The translations under genes were made by a program, and so were the position numbers. The notes under the pieces were generated by a model that saw only the letters and a list, made by a program, of their open reading frames with translations, was not told the origin of the DNA and ran no database searches. From Pyropia haitanensis (Eukaryota; Rhodophyta; Bangiophyceae; Bangiales; Bangiaceae), in assembly GCA_008729055.1 (NCBI GenBank), contig SDUX01000006.1, positions 2,778,842-2,842,841 on the forward strand: DNA of 64,000 nt. Direction: 5' to 3'. Positions 53,618-63,587 of the stretch are shown in pieces. Numbering within the stretch: the stretch's first letter is position 1; each line of letters opens with the position of its first letter.

Positions 53618-55562
53618 ATGGCGGGTGGCACCAAGCGCCGCCGCGGCGCCGACCCCGCCGCCCGCCCCCCCGACCAGCCCGCCATCCACGACTACTATGA
53701 CACGCGCATCAAGCGGGCGCGCGTGGCCGGCAGCGGCGGGTCGGCGCCCCCCCCCCCGGTCGGCAAACCAGCCGCCGCCAAGGCCGGCGGCGTGTCGGCG
53801 CTCGCCGCCCTCCGCGCGCGGGAGCGGGCGGCGGCGGTGCGGCGGCCGCGGCCGACTGCGCCGGGCGGCGTCAAGGGCGTGCCGCCGCCGTCAACGGTCG
53901 GCGCGGTCGCGCCCGTCGAGGCGTACGCGCTAGCGGTCAAGCCCGTGGTGGCGGCGAGTCCGGCCAAGCGGGGTCGACCGGGGAGTGCGTTGGCGACGCC
54001 GCCGACGTCGTCGCTGGCGCTCCTCCGCCGCCACGAGGCCGCCTCGGCGGCGGCGGCGGCGGCGGACACACCCGCCACGACCGCGGCGGCCGCCGCCGCC
54101 GACGGTGCCGGCACCCGCACCGCCGCCCTTGGCGTTGACGCGACCGCCCTCCCCCCCGGCGTCGTTCCCGCCTCGTGGGCGACGCTCGCCGCCCAGTACG
54201 GGTGCGTCGAGGCGGCGGCGGCCTTCCTCCGTGCCAAGCGGGCGGCGCCCACCTACGCCGCCCTCCGGCCCGTCGTCGAGACTTCCTCCCGCCACGCCTT
54301 CCCCGCCGCGTCGCTCGCCGCACTCGCCGCGCTCCTCCCCGACGGCCTGCTGCTCGACGCGCCGCTCGGTACCGACCCGAGCGACCACGTGCGGGTGCGG
54401 CTGGTGGCGCCGCCGGGACTCCCGGCGGATGCGGCCGACGCGGCCGCCGCTGGCGCGGCGCGGCGGCGGCTACTGGCAGCACGCCTCCGCGGCCGTGCCG
54501 CCGCCGCGTACGCCGCGTGGCGGTCGTCGCAGCACCTGCCGCCGCTGCCCACGCCGCTAGCCGATGAGGGGGCGGCGGCGCCCCCCGCGGGCGGCTGGTA
54601 CCCCGGGTGGGACGTGGAAGCCGCGCCGCCGCTGCCGGCGCCGCCGCTGCCCGTCGCGCCCGCCGCGGCGGCCGCCGCCGCCCGGCGCGCCGCCGCGGCT
54701 GCCGCGCGGCGCGCGGCGGCGGTCGCCGCGGCGGGCGAGGCCGCCGCCGCCCTCGCCGCGGACGTGGCCGCCATGGCCGTGCCGCCGCCGCCGCCAACGG
54801 GCGGGGGCGGCGACGGCGCGGCCGCCGCCGCCGCGGCCCCTTCCTCTTCGTCTGCGCAGTCGCTGCCGGCGCCGCGGGTGGCGGCGGCGACCGCCCCCAC
54901 CGGGTCGGCGGGTGCCCCCCCCCCCCCCCGCCGCCGACGACCTCACCGCCTTCCTCCCGCCGGGCCTCCTCGACCGCGTCCGCGACCGCGCGGCCGCCGC
55001 GGCCGCCGCCGCCGCCCGCGCGCGCGCGGCGCCCGCCGCGCGCGCCGCCGCGGCGCTGCCCGCTACGCTCGACGCCACCCGCGGGTACCTCCGCTCCCGC
55101 CCGCGGTGCCGCGCGCCGTGGGCCGCCGCCGTCGCGGCCATCGCCGCGGCGCACCCCGACCGGCCGGGGGGGGGGGCCGTCGCCGCGCAGCTGGTGGAGC
55201 TTGCCGCCCTCGTGCCGGCGTTTTGTACGCTCGTGCGGGCGCCGGCGGCGGCGGCGGCGGGGTCGGCGGCGGCGGGGGCGGGGGTGGGGGGGGGTGGGGG
55301 GGTGGGGGTGGCAAAGGGGGATGTGACGGCGGTGGCGCTGACGCCGGGCGGGAGCTACGCGGACGCGCGGCGGGTGGTGCGCAAGGCGGCGGCAGAGGCG
55401 GCGGCGGCGGCGGGGATGGGGGGGGGGGGCGCGGTATCGCGGTGGTATGAGTGGGGGTGGGGGTTGCTGGGGGGGGGGGGGGTTGGGGGAGCGGAGCAGA
55501 CAGGAGGTCAAATAGGAGGGGGTGGGGGGGGGCGAGCAAAGGCGGACAACGACGGAGAATAA
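53618..55562 (+). CDS. CDT1: CDT1-like replication licensing factor, apparent frameshift
   Basis: The ATG at 53618 gives MAGGTKRRRGADPAARPP, then DQPAIHDYYDTRIKRARV. This is a PIP-degron: Gln20, Ile23, Asp25, Tyr26-Tyr27 with Arg/Lys after it, as in animal and plant CDT1 (QxxV-TDFF-type), and predicts CRL4-Cdt2 destruction on PCNA in S phase. Residues about 187-250 match the geminin-binding winged-helix domain: WATLAAQYGCVEAAAAFLRAK, PTYAALRPVVETSSRHAF, SLAALAALLPDGLLLD. A run of 15 C (54915-54929) shifts the frame; the next frame resumes at once with ADDLTAFLPPGLLDRVRDRA and gives a C-terminal winged-helix-like part (AAQLVELAALVPAFCTLVRA; GDVTAVALTPGGSYADARRV). CDT1 loads MCM2-7 with ORC and CDC6. 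The final 40 residues after 55424 are uncertain because of more G runs. Confidence 0.78.
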
Positions 55563-56274
55563 AAGCAACCAACGCCGTTGAGGCGACGACGCCGACCACT
55601 GGGTGCGCCCGCCGGTGATGGTACAGGTCACACAGCTGGGGGGGCGGCGGCGGTGGGCTGCAGCGGTGATGGTGCTCGGCGGGGGAGGGTACGCGCGGGT
55701 GGGGTGCCCCGACCTCGACAGGTGCCCCCAGGGGGGGCGCGTGCCACCACCACCAGCCGCGACACGGCCGGCCCTCCTGCGCGTCCCCGCGGGGCCGCCA
55801 AGGCCGCAGCGGGCGACGGCCGCTGCGGTAGCAGTGGCGGCGGCGGCGGCAACCGCACAGCCGCAGCGGCGAGACTCGCCGTGAGAGCGCCGGGCGGTCC
55901 ACCCATGTGCTAGGCAACCCCCCCTCTCGTCCTGCCCCACCAGGTCAGGGACAGCAGCAGGAGGCAGGACCAACTGGGAGGGAAAAAAAAAAAAGAAAGC
56001 TTCCACACTCGATGAGAGTGGCAGTAGCAGGCGGCGGAACCAACAGAAAAAAAACAACAAAAGAGGGCCCTGCATGAGTACTGTACACGCGCCACGCAGA
56101 GCAAGCATGGGGGCGAAACGTCGGCCTGGCTCAGTGCCCACCCGCGCCGCCGCCGCCCTTAGCGTGACCCTTTGATGGTGGTGCTTTGGACGGTGCGCCG
56201 TCGGTAGGGAGGCCGGCGGTCACCCTGGGCGTGCAGCGGGGGGGGCGGGGACGACGACAGCGACAGCCGCCAAG
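55563..56274. other. Convergent 3' region of CDT1 and TAF10
   Basis: Contains A12 at 55983-55994, which is a T tract in the sense of TAF10, about 290 bases after its stop. AATAAAA at 55558-55564 is the only polyadenylation-like hexamer near a stop that I noticed; it overlaps the last codons of CDT1. Confidence 0.5.
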
Positions 56275-57315
56275 TCACAGGCAGAACACACAGGAGCAGG
56301 CCAGTCCGGCGGGCGCGGGTGTCGAGTCAGTAATGCAACAGCAACAAGCAGAGCCGAGTGCAGCAGCAGAGCCTCGTCGGCCGGCAAGCATAGAGGCCAA
56401 GGGTTCCAAAGACGGCGGGAGTTCCCACAGTGACAGGCGGCGGGGAGCGTACGAGTCTGCATAGTACGGCGGCTTGTGGAGTGGCACACCGTATTCCCGG
56501 AGCGCCTTTTCCAGGTCATCCGTCCTGAGCGACACGCCACCGCAACGCACGCACCCCCCGGGGAGGCACCAAGCAGAAGACAATACAAACGCAAGAAACA
56601 TCTGACCGCGACCAGCACGTTAGACCATGCACAGGGCACACACACGACTATAACAACACACGTACACCACGAACTCCACGGACCGACACAAAACAGTGCG
56701 GCAGGCAGACCCCAGCGCAGCCGCCGCCCAACACCGCCGACGTACGTCAAGGTCATGCGCGTGTCCACACCCAACCCCGTCGCGGCACCCCCCCCCCGGG
56801 CGGCCTTGCCGCCCCTTCCAGTAGCCCCCTCGGCGGCCATGCGCAGCCGTGCCTGCGCGAGCGCGTCGTTGCCCACGTCCGCAATGAACTTTTGGGCGGC
56901 CAGCCCAATGAGCCGGATGACCCGCGTATCTGTCGTTACAAAGCCCGAGCGAGAGAGGTAGTAGGACACCAGCGCATCGGGGACCGTCGGTTGGTAGTCC
57001 CTGTGGTGAACCGAGCACGAAAGGAGGCAAGCGAAAACGACGTCGGCGCAGCATGCGTGGCTCAAACCATCACGTCGGTGGGGAATGACACGCACAAGAA
57101 AGGAAATGGAACGAAGGAAGAAAAAGAAAGGAAGTCACAAAGCCGGAGACCCGGAGACTCGTCAGAAACAACAACAGGAACAAGAACGGCGGGGCACCAC
57201 AACACAAAAGAACAAGAACGAACCAAGAGTAGAACAAACCATAGACCTTCACATACGCAAGGGTAGCTAAGAAGCGCTCCACTTCGTCCCTGTCTGTTGC
57301 GCGAGAGCGGTCCAT
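56275..57315 (-). CDS. TAF10: TFIID subunit TAF10, three exons
   Basis: Exons on the minus strand are 57315-57257, 57000-56746 and 56524-56275, with GTATGT and GTACGT donors and CACAG/CTCAG acceptors, giving about 187 residues. The joined product reads RDEVERFLATLA|DYQPTVPDALVSYYLSRSGF, TDTRVIRLIGLAAQKFIADV, NDALAQARLRMAAEG, a Gly/Ala-rich loop, MTLTTDDLEKALREYGVPL, and HKPPYYADS. This is the TAF10 histone fold in full (human: YTPTIPDAV...YYLNRAGF...RLISLAAQKFI...YGI..KKPHYF). TAF10 pairs with TAF3/TAF8 in TFIID and with SAGA subunits. The C-terminal tail of about 60 residues past PPYY, rich in Cys and Ala, is absent in animals and yeast; a further intron could shorten it. The first exon choice rests on the GTATGT donor giving an exact in-frame join. 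Confidence 0.92.
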
Positions 57316-57759
57316 GGCAACGGGGTTTAGGTGCCGGGCGCACTGCAGCGTTGGCCCACCCTAGAGACACGCACCGCGCCGGTCATGCGCAGATGACCGC
57401 AACGGAGGTTGGGAGTCGGAGAGGACGTGGTGTTCGCGCGCCACCAAGGGCGGCAGGAAGTCTCGGACTTGTTCGGTACGCACAATTTTTTTACAATTCC
57501 AGGACGTGGCCACTGTCATCGCTCCGGAGCAGAGTGCAGGGTTGCTCTATTGTCTGGGTGCCTCCGTCACAACCCAGTTGCTGCTGTGAGGTGCGAACAT
57601 CGAGGGCAGCTGATGGAACAAGCAGAGCACGACAAACACGTACACACGCACCATCAGCGTACCCGAACTTGGGAGACTCGCTGTATTCCTCCCCAGCGGC
57701 ACCAAGAAGCGAAAAAAGCTCAGTCATAAGTGCGAGCGGAGCTCCCAAGGTGCACCCCG
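57316..57759. other. Short intergenic region between two minus-strand genes
   Basis: Moderate GC; a minus-strand ORF (57491-57748, starting MGAPLALMTELFSLLGAAGE) has no motif and could be an alternative tail of the next gene. Confidence 0.4.
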
Positions 57760-59094
57760 TCAGCCCCCCGGTGACGCGTCCGAGTCTGACGACTCACTTA
57801 GTACCAGCCTCCGCTTCGACTGCCGGACACGGCCGCTGCTCGACGACGCCTCGCCGCAGGACCGCGAGCCCGCAGCCGACGCCGAGCTGGCAGACGAGCG
57901 GGTGCCAGACAATGGCGGGCTCGACGAGCGGGACCGGAGGCCCAGTCGTGCGCGGCGAGCCCGCTCCGCCACCTTGCGGCCGCTGTTGAGAACCTCATCT
58001 GCAAAGTCGTCCTCGTCGCCCACCCCATCCTCCTCCGCTCCGCGTGCCTTCCTCTCCGCCGCCGCCGTCAGCGCATCGTCCACAGAAGCGTCGCTCAGGT
58101 CGCCAACGTCTGATGGACCGGGGCTGGCCACGTCCGACCCGCTCCCACCCCCTGGTTCGGTGCCCCGGCGCGGCGGCGGGGACGTGGGTAGTGGTGGGGG
58201 CGACGACCGCCGCGGCCGCTTGCGCAGGTCGCACGTGTACACTGGCTGCCCCTCGTCACGGTTCGCGGGGGTACTCTCGGGCACAGGCACCAGCTCCAAC
58301 CGTTGCTGCCGCGGCCGCCGCCTGGGCCAGTTGGAGGGCGCGGGTCTGCCGCCCGCCGCCGATGTGCGTGGCCGCCCTGGCGACGGCGCCGACGCGACCA
58401 ACGCGGGCCCGGGGCTACGACTGGCCGGAGGCGGCGCAGCCGCGACATCTGCTACGACGCCCGGAGGTGCGCGGAGCCTGTCGTGGCTCGCCCCTCCCGC
58501 CGATGCCGACGCCCACACCCGCCGCTGCCCACGCGGGGGAGACACCAGCGATAAACCAGGGGATGAGCTGCCTACCGGCCTGGCCGCCCCCTTACCAGGT
58601 CGCAGTGGGGAAGAAGCGGCAGCCGCCATGGCAGGGCCGGCGGAAGACAGGGGAAGACCAGGCCCAGATGCCCCAGGCGTAGGCGTGACCGCTGTCCACG
58701 GCAACGTCGCCGACGCCTCGGAGGCAGCGGTGGCCCGCACGTCCGCCAGTGGGGGCGGTCGCGTGCCGGGCGCTGACCGGATGCGACGGCGCGGCTGCCG
58801 CGACGGCAACGGCGCGGTCGACGGCGTCGGGTCGGCGCCAATGGTCGACGGCAGCGCGGGCGCCGGTGCCGGCGCGCGCGCGCCGGCTGGGCCCGCCACC
58901 GGCCGTGCCGTCAGCTCCAGCGGCAAGGGCAGGTACGAGGAAGCCGGGCGGCCGTTGCTGCCGCCGCCCCCACTGCCCGGCGCGGGCCCTCTGGCGGCCT
59001 CATCAAACGACCCAATGTGGTCGCCCGCGAGGTCCTCTGACTGGGTGGCCAGCCGCTGCGTCAGCTGCGTCGCAGAAGTGTCCCCGTACCGCAT
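57760..59094 (-). CDS. Disordered Ser/Pro/Arg-rich protein (unknown)
   Basis: A minus-strand ORF of 444 residues from MRYGDTSATQLTQRLATQSE. The N-terminal 40 residues (DLAGDHIGSFDEAARG) look ordered. The rest is Pro/Ala/Ser-rich, with basic clusters (DLRKRPRRSSPP; ERARRARLGLRSRSSSPP) that resemble nuclear localisation or SR-like sequences, and an acidic patch (EEDGVGDEDDFADEV). It ends in SKRRLVLSESSDSDASPGG. A nuclear, phosphorylated protein is my guess from composition. No domain is recognised. The in-frame extension upstream of 59094 (to 59328) is less protein-like and may be 5' UTR. Confidence 0.6.
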   Translation of the reverse strand: MRYGDTSATQLTQRLATQSEDLAGDHIGSFDEAARGPAPGSGGGGSNGRPASSYLPLPLELTARPVAGPAGARAPAPAPALPSTIGADPTPSTAPLPSRQPRRRIRSAPGTRPPPLADVRATAASEASATLPWTAVTPTPGASGPGLPLSSAGPAMAAAASSPLRPGKGAARPVGSSSPGLSLVSPPRGQRRVWASASAGGASHDRLRAPPGVVADVAAAPPPASRSPGPALVASAPSPGRPRTSAAGGRPAPSNWPRRRPRQQRLELVPVPESTPANRDEGQPVYTCDLRKRPRRSSPPPLPTSPPPRRGTEPGGGSGSDVASPGPSDVGDLSDASVDDALTAAAERKARGAEEDGVGDEDDFADEVLNSGRKVAERARRARLGLRSRSSSPPLSGTRSSASSASAAGSRSCGEASSSSGRVRQSKRRLVLSESSDSDASPGG

Positions 59095-62010
59095 GGGGGG
59101 CACCACCGCTGGACGCCGCACCCGTCCGCGAGGAAGGACGAGGCGGACGAGAACGGGAGGAGGAAAGCCACACCCGCCCGCGAGGCAGCCGAGCGAGTAG
59201 ACGGCGCAAGGAGGGGGAGAGGAGGAGTCAAGGCTGCCGCAGCGTCGCGACCCCAAGCCAGGGATAGCGCAGCACACGAGCCGCGCGGCAATGTGGGCGA
59301 GGGGAGGCAGGGAAGACAAAACGGACAACGACCGCCAACGCCATCAAGAGAGTTCGTGGGATGAGCCAACCGGCGGGAATACACGCAAACTTATGGAACG
59401 CCGCCGCCTCCCTCGGGCAGCGGCGGCGTCGCGACACGCGAGCTGGCGACGCAGGTGGAAGCGCGGGCACAGGTTTCGCGCCACGTCCAGGCTGCAATGT
59501 GCGGGTTGGTCTCTGGATGCACGGCGCGTTCCGGGCTCGCTCGCCCGCGGCAGGCGTGCCAGCGAGGCAGTGGTTGCACACAACCGCGAGGAAAATTATA
59601 CGTTAATGGTACGGGGAACACCCTCGTCCGACACGGGGAAAGTCCACACCTGTCTGAAACAACTGAATCTTTCGCAGACCAGGTCGACCGATTGGGGCAT
59701 GTCGATTGGGGTTTCGTCTCGGAGCGGAGAGCAGATGTAGCAGCAAGCCCGGAAGTGCTCCCGAGCACCTCCCGCGTGTACATGCAAGCGTCAACCGCCG
59801 CTGCCCGGTCTTATCGCGCGCCGGTGTGGTCTTGGGGATGTAGCCGCTGGCGCCCCCCAACAATGAGTTTGCTGTCGGGCACCAGGCGGATGCCGAACGA
59901 GATTGCTACCTATTGGGGCCGCACGGTCGGCGGCTACAGCCCTGCCGAGGTGCATCTCTCCTGGCTCCTGTAGTCCCACGGCCTGACATCGATGCCGGAC
60001 TTTACGGACTGGGTGCTGCTGTTTGGAGCACTGGGTGCTGCGAGGGATTGCGCGGCCGCCAATGATCACACTTGTCCAGCAGCTGCGCGATGGGGACCCG
60101 CGCACGGCGTGCGTGCTTGGGCGACACGGCGGCCGCATCCACTGTGTCATCAGCGCGCGTACCGTGTCGGACCCGCCGGTGCGTTTCCTGGACGGGGAGG
60201 ACGCGAGGCGACAGAGTGCGCCGCCAATGCCGGCCCGTCGACGGCGTCGAGGCGAGGAGAGCGGCGGTGGGTGGGGGGGCGCCTCGCTCGCGCCATGGCA
60301 CAGCGACGAGGACCGGCAGCGGCGCACGCGACACTAGCGGGAGTGGCAGTGGCGCCAGCGCAGCAGGGACGCCCGCCGCCGCTGCTCCGTCGACCGCGGC
60401 CGCCACACGAGTGGCAGTCGCCACTGGCGGGGCGGCCGCCGCCGCACAGACCGCCGACGGCGGCTGGCACCGCCGTGGCGGTCTTGGCCGCGACGGCGGT
60501 GCCACCCGACGCGGCCGCGGCCGTCGCGGCGGCGCCCGGGCGGCGGGGCGGGGCGCCCTCGGTGGCGGTTGCGCCAACGTCAAGCCGTGGTAGCACCCCC
60601 CGCGCGTCGCGCTGCCGCGTCGCGCTGCCGCGTAGCGCGGACCGTCGCCGCAACGGAGCGCCGTCAGCGGCGACGGCACACCGTCCGAATCCGCGGCGCC
60701 TTGGTAGGTCGTCGTCGGTCGGTAGCGGGCGGTCCGGGGCGCGCAGCGCGGCGCGTGTCCGCCACGCAGCGGCGTCGGTAGAGGGGAAGGGGCACGGGCA
60801 GGCAGGGACGTGCCGCCACGGCGGTTGCCATGGCGTGGCCGCAGCGCCGCCCCCCCCCTCCCTCCCACCAACGCGCCGCCATCGGCGTGTGATCAGGGTG
60901 CCGCCATTTATCACCCTGCCCGCGCTCCCCGCCCCCGCCGCCGGCCCCGCCCGCGCATGGCTCGCCGCCACCACTCCTTCCCACAACACACCCAAGAAGA
61001 GGCACGTCAGCCGCCCATCCACCCCCTCCCCCGTCCCCCCCAGCTCATCCCCCCCCCCCCCAGCGCACCTCCCCCCAACACGTCGCGCCGCCAAAATTGC
61101 CCCCACATGGCCAACCCCCCCCTCCCCCCCTATACGCGCCGCCCCCGCGGCCGCCCGCCCACCAGAACGCCCCCCCATCAGCCGCGGCAACCCCCCCCAT
61201 CAACCGCGGCAATCCCCCCCCCTCTCACGCCACGGCGCAGGGCCAACCGCCACCGCCACCGCCTGCACGCCCACCCGCCCACCGGTCCGCTACACGCCCA
61301 ACACACGGGTCCACCGCCCCCACAGGCACCGGCGGGCGCGGCCAACACGCCAAACCCCAAGCAACCCGCCCAGTCTTGAAACCCCAACGCGGTCGCCGCC
61401 GCCGCTGCCGCTCCGCGGCCATCAGCGTCCGTCGGCGCCCTCCCTCCTCCCACCCCACCAGCCCGCCGCGCGCACAGCGTGAGACACGACGCTAGCGCCG
61501 GCAGGCAAACACGGCAAAGCGTGGCGAGCCCCCCACCCCTTGCCACCTCCCGGCCATTTGAAAAAAAAGGCCGCCGCATCAGCAGCAGCCGGATGGGGCG
61601 GCCGCGGCACCCAGAGGGCCGCCGCTGCCGGCGACACACCCGCCCCCTACCCCCGCCCTCCCTCCCCGCCTCAAAACGACACGCCCACGGGCGGCGGCCA
61701 TGCCCGCCACCCCCCCCGGGGGGATGGGCCAGCCGCACAGCACCCTCCTCCCCCGCGATCCGCGGTGCCCGCGTCGCGCGGCGCGCCCACCCGCGAGCGC
61801 ACCCGCGGGCGCGACCGGCGGCCGACCGGGCGGCCAGTGGCACGGCCGCCGCGGCGCAATCCGCGGCCCGGCTCACGCGCCCCCCCCCCCGCCCGCCTCC
61901 CCAGCCCGGCCTCCAGTCCCAGACCCCCCTGCCTCCCTCCCTCAACCACCTTCCTCCCCGCCCTCCCCCCGCCTCCACCCCCACGTCCCCCACAGCGCGG
62001 GCACGCCGCA
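59095..62010. other. Unresolved region, one long open pair of frames
   Basis: 59.3-60.0 kb has normal composition and a plus-strand ORF (59455-59973) with GKLYVNGTGNTLVRHGE; the minus strand is also open. At 60.0-61.5 kb the plus strand carries 496 open codons (from MPDFTDWVLLFGALGAARDC) and the minus strand 346 (60150-61190), mutually overlapping. Both are rich in Arg, Ala and Pro with no motif; I would not choose. A9 at 61560-61568 lies below the LSM12-like stop. Confidence 0.35.
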
Positions 62011-63359
62011 TCACGTCCGTGGCTGCCCCCTGACGCGCCACGCCTGCTCGAGCGCCGGCGGCGGCCCGACGGCGGATGCCGCCACCGTCGCCGCGGCGGC
62101 GGGCGCCGCTGCCGCCGCAGTGCCTGCCGCCCCCACCCTGACGGTTGCACCGGCCGACGCGGCGGCGGCCGCCGCCGCCGCCGCCGCTGCCGACGCGGTC
62201 GACGCGGGCACCGCCGGCGAGCCCGCCACCCCCCCCCCAGAGACGCGCCCCGGCGGCGGCGGCGGCGTCGGCGTCGCCGTGCGGGGCAGGCCCAGCTTGA
62301 TGCGCTCCTCGGTCAGCACCATCCGCATGCGCGCCACATCGATGCCCCCCCCGTTCCCCGGGGCGAGCCGCAACGCGTCCGGCGTGTAGGGCGGCGGCAG
62401 GTGCAGCGCATCCAGGATCGTGATGGTGGTGCCCTGCCACGAAACGTCATGCCTGTGGGGGAGCGCAAAAGGGGGCGGGGGGGGGGGGGAGGAGGTGGGA
62501 GCACCCACACGGAAACATGCACGCCCGCGGCGCAGACACAAAAAGGCAAAACGACCAGGCCACGCGGCGGCAGCAGCGAGGGCACGCCAACCACGGACAC
62601 ATGCACAAACGACAGGCCAGACTCACCGAGCGAGGTTAGCCTCCGAAATTGTGCAGACGCCGCTGCCGCGGCACGACACGCACAACCCGTCCGCACCGGC
62701 GGGCCCCCCACCGCGTCCGCGCACGGGGCGTCCGCCGGCGCGCCACCCCCACCAGCGTCAGCGCCGCTCCCCCTCCGACGCGCCGACGCGTCCCGCGGCG
62801 CCCGGCGCGGTGCCCCCGACAGACACGGTCGCCCGGCACGCGACCGCGGGCGCCCAACCCCCCGCGGCCGCGCGGGCGGGAAACGGGCGGCGCGTCCCTC
62901 TCCGCTCTCCCCCCTCCAGCAATCACCACAGCACTGTCGAATCACCCCCCACGCTCCCGCACCCGCCCCCGCACCCGCCGCCACCCCCCCCCGCTCCCCC
63001 CCAAACCTCGTCCCGTCCCCCCCCCCCCTCCCGCCCAATCCTCCCCTCACCGCCCCCCCCCCTCCCTCTCCCCCGCCCCCCCTCTAAAAAGAAACGTACG
63101 CGATGGCCAGCGCGTCAAAAATGGCCTGCGCCTCGTCGGTAACGTCCACCCCCTTCCGCTCGCGCTCGCGTTTCTCCGCCTCCCGCACCGGCCCCGCGGC
63201 TTCCGCCAGCCGCGCCCGCGTCGTCGCCGCCGCGAGCGTGCCCGGCGGCGCGGGCGCGGGCAGCGGCGCCGCCGCCGCCGCGCCCGCCACCGCCGCCGCC
63301 GCGGCGGGCGCGGCGGCGACCCGCCCAATCAGGCGGCCGGGGATCAGGCGCAAGCCACC

Positions 63360-63411
<52 letters not shown>

Positions 63412-63587
63412 ACGCGGAGCACCAGCACGTCCACGCTCGCGTCGTACGCAACGACGGCCCCCTCGAGCGTCGCCGGCAGCGCCGCGGCGGCGGCGCCGCC
63501 CACCCCCGCCGGCGGCCGCAGCGTCACGCGCACGCCCGCGCCGAGGCGGTAGTCCCGGGGGTGGGGCGGGTGCGCCGACGCGGCCAT
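62011..63587 (-). CDS. LSM12-like protein, one intron
   Basis: Exon 1 is 63587-63100 and exon 2 is 62452-62011 (donor GTACGT, acceptor CCACAG), giving about 309 residues. N-terminal Lsm-like part: RDYRLGAGVRVTLRPP, LEGAVVAYDASVDVLVLRVA and LRLIPGRLIGRV, matching VSC...LQGEVVAFD...ALKC of LSM12, with a GGC-encoded Gly run before LRLIPG. The anticodon-binding-like half follows: ARLAEAAGPVREAEKRERER, DVTDEAQAIFDALAIA, then HDVSWQGTTITILDALHL, PPPYTPDALRLAPGNGGGI and DVARMRMVLTEERIKL. The human order (QQLFQTIHKTIKDCKWQ..NIVVMEEVVITPPYQ) is kept exactly. An Ala-rich tail is added. LSM12 binds ataxin-2-type proteins and tRNA or mRNA in animals; whether it does so here is not known. The start ATG at 63587 is chosen over upstream in-frame sequence that is Pro-rich. 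Confidence 0.85.

Noticed and set aside
59391..59783. Minus-strand ORF with PVPLTYNFPRGC
   Set aside because: Looks like an antisense frame; no motif, and the plus strand is equally open.
59992..61482. 496-codon plus-strand ORF
   Set aside because: Overlaps a 346-codon minus-strand ORF with the same bias; no domain on either, so no gene is called.
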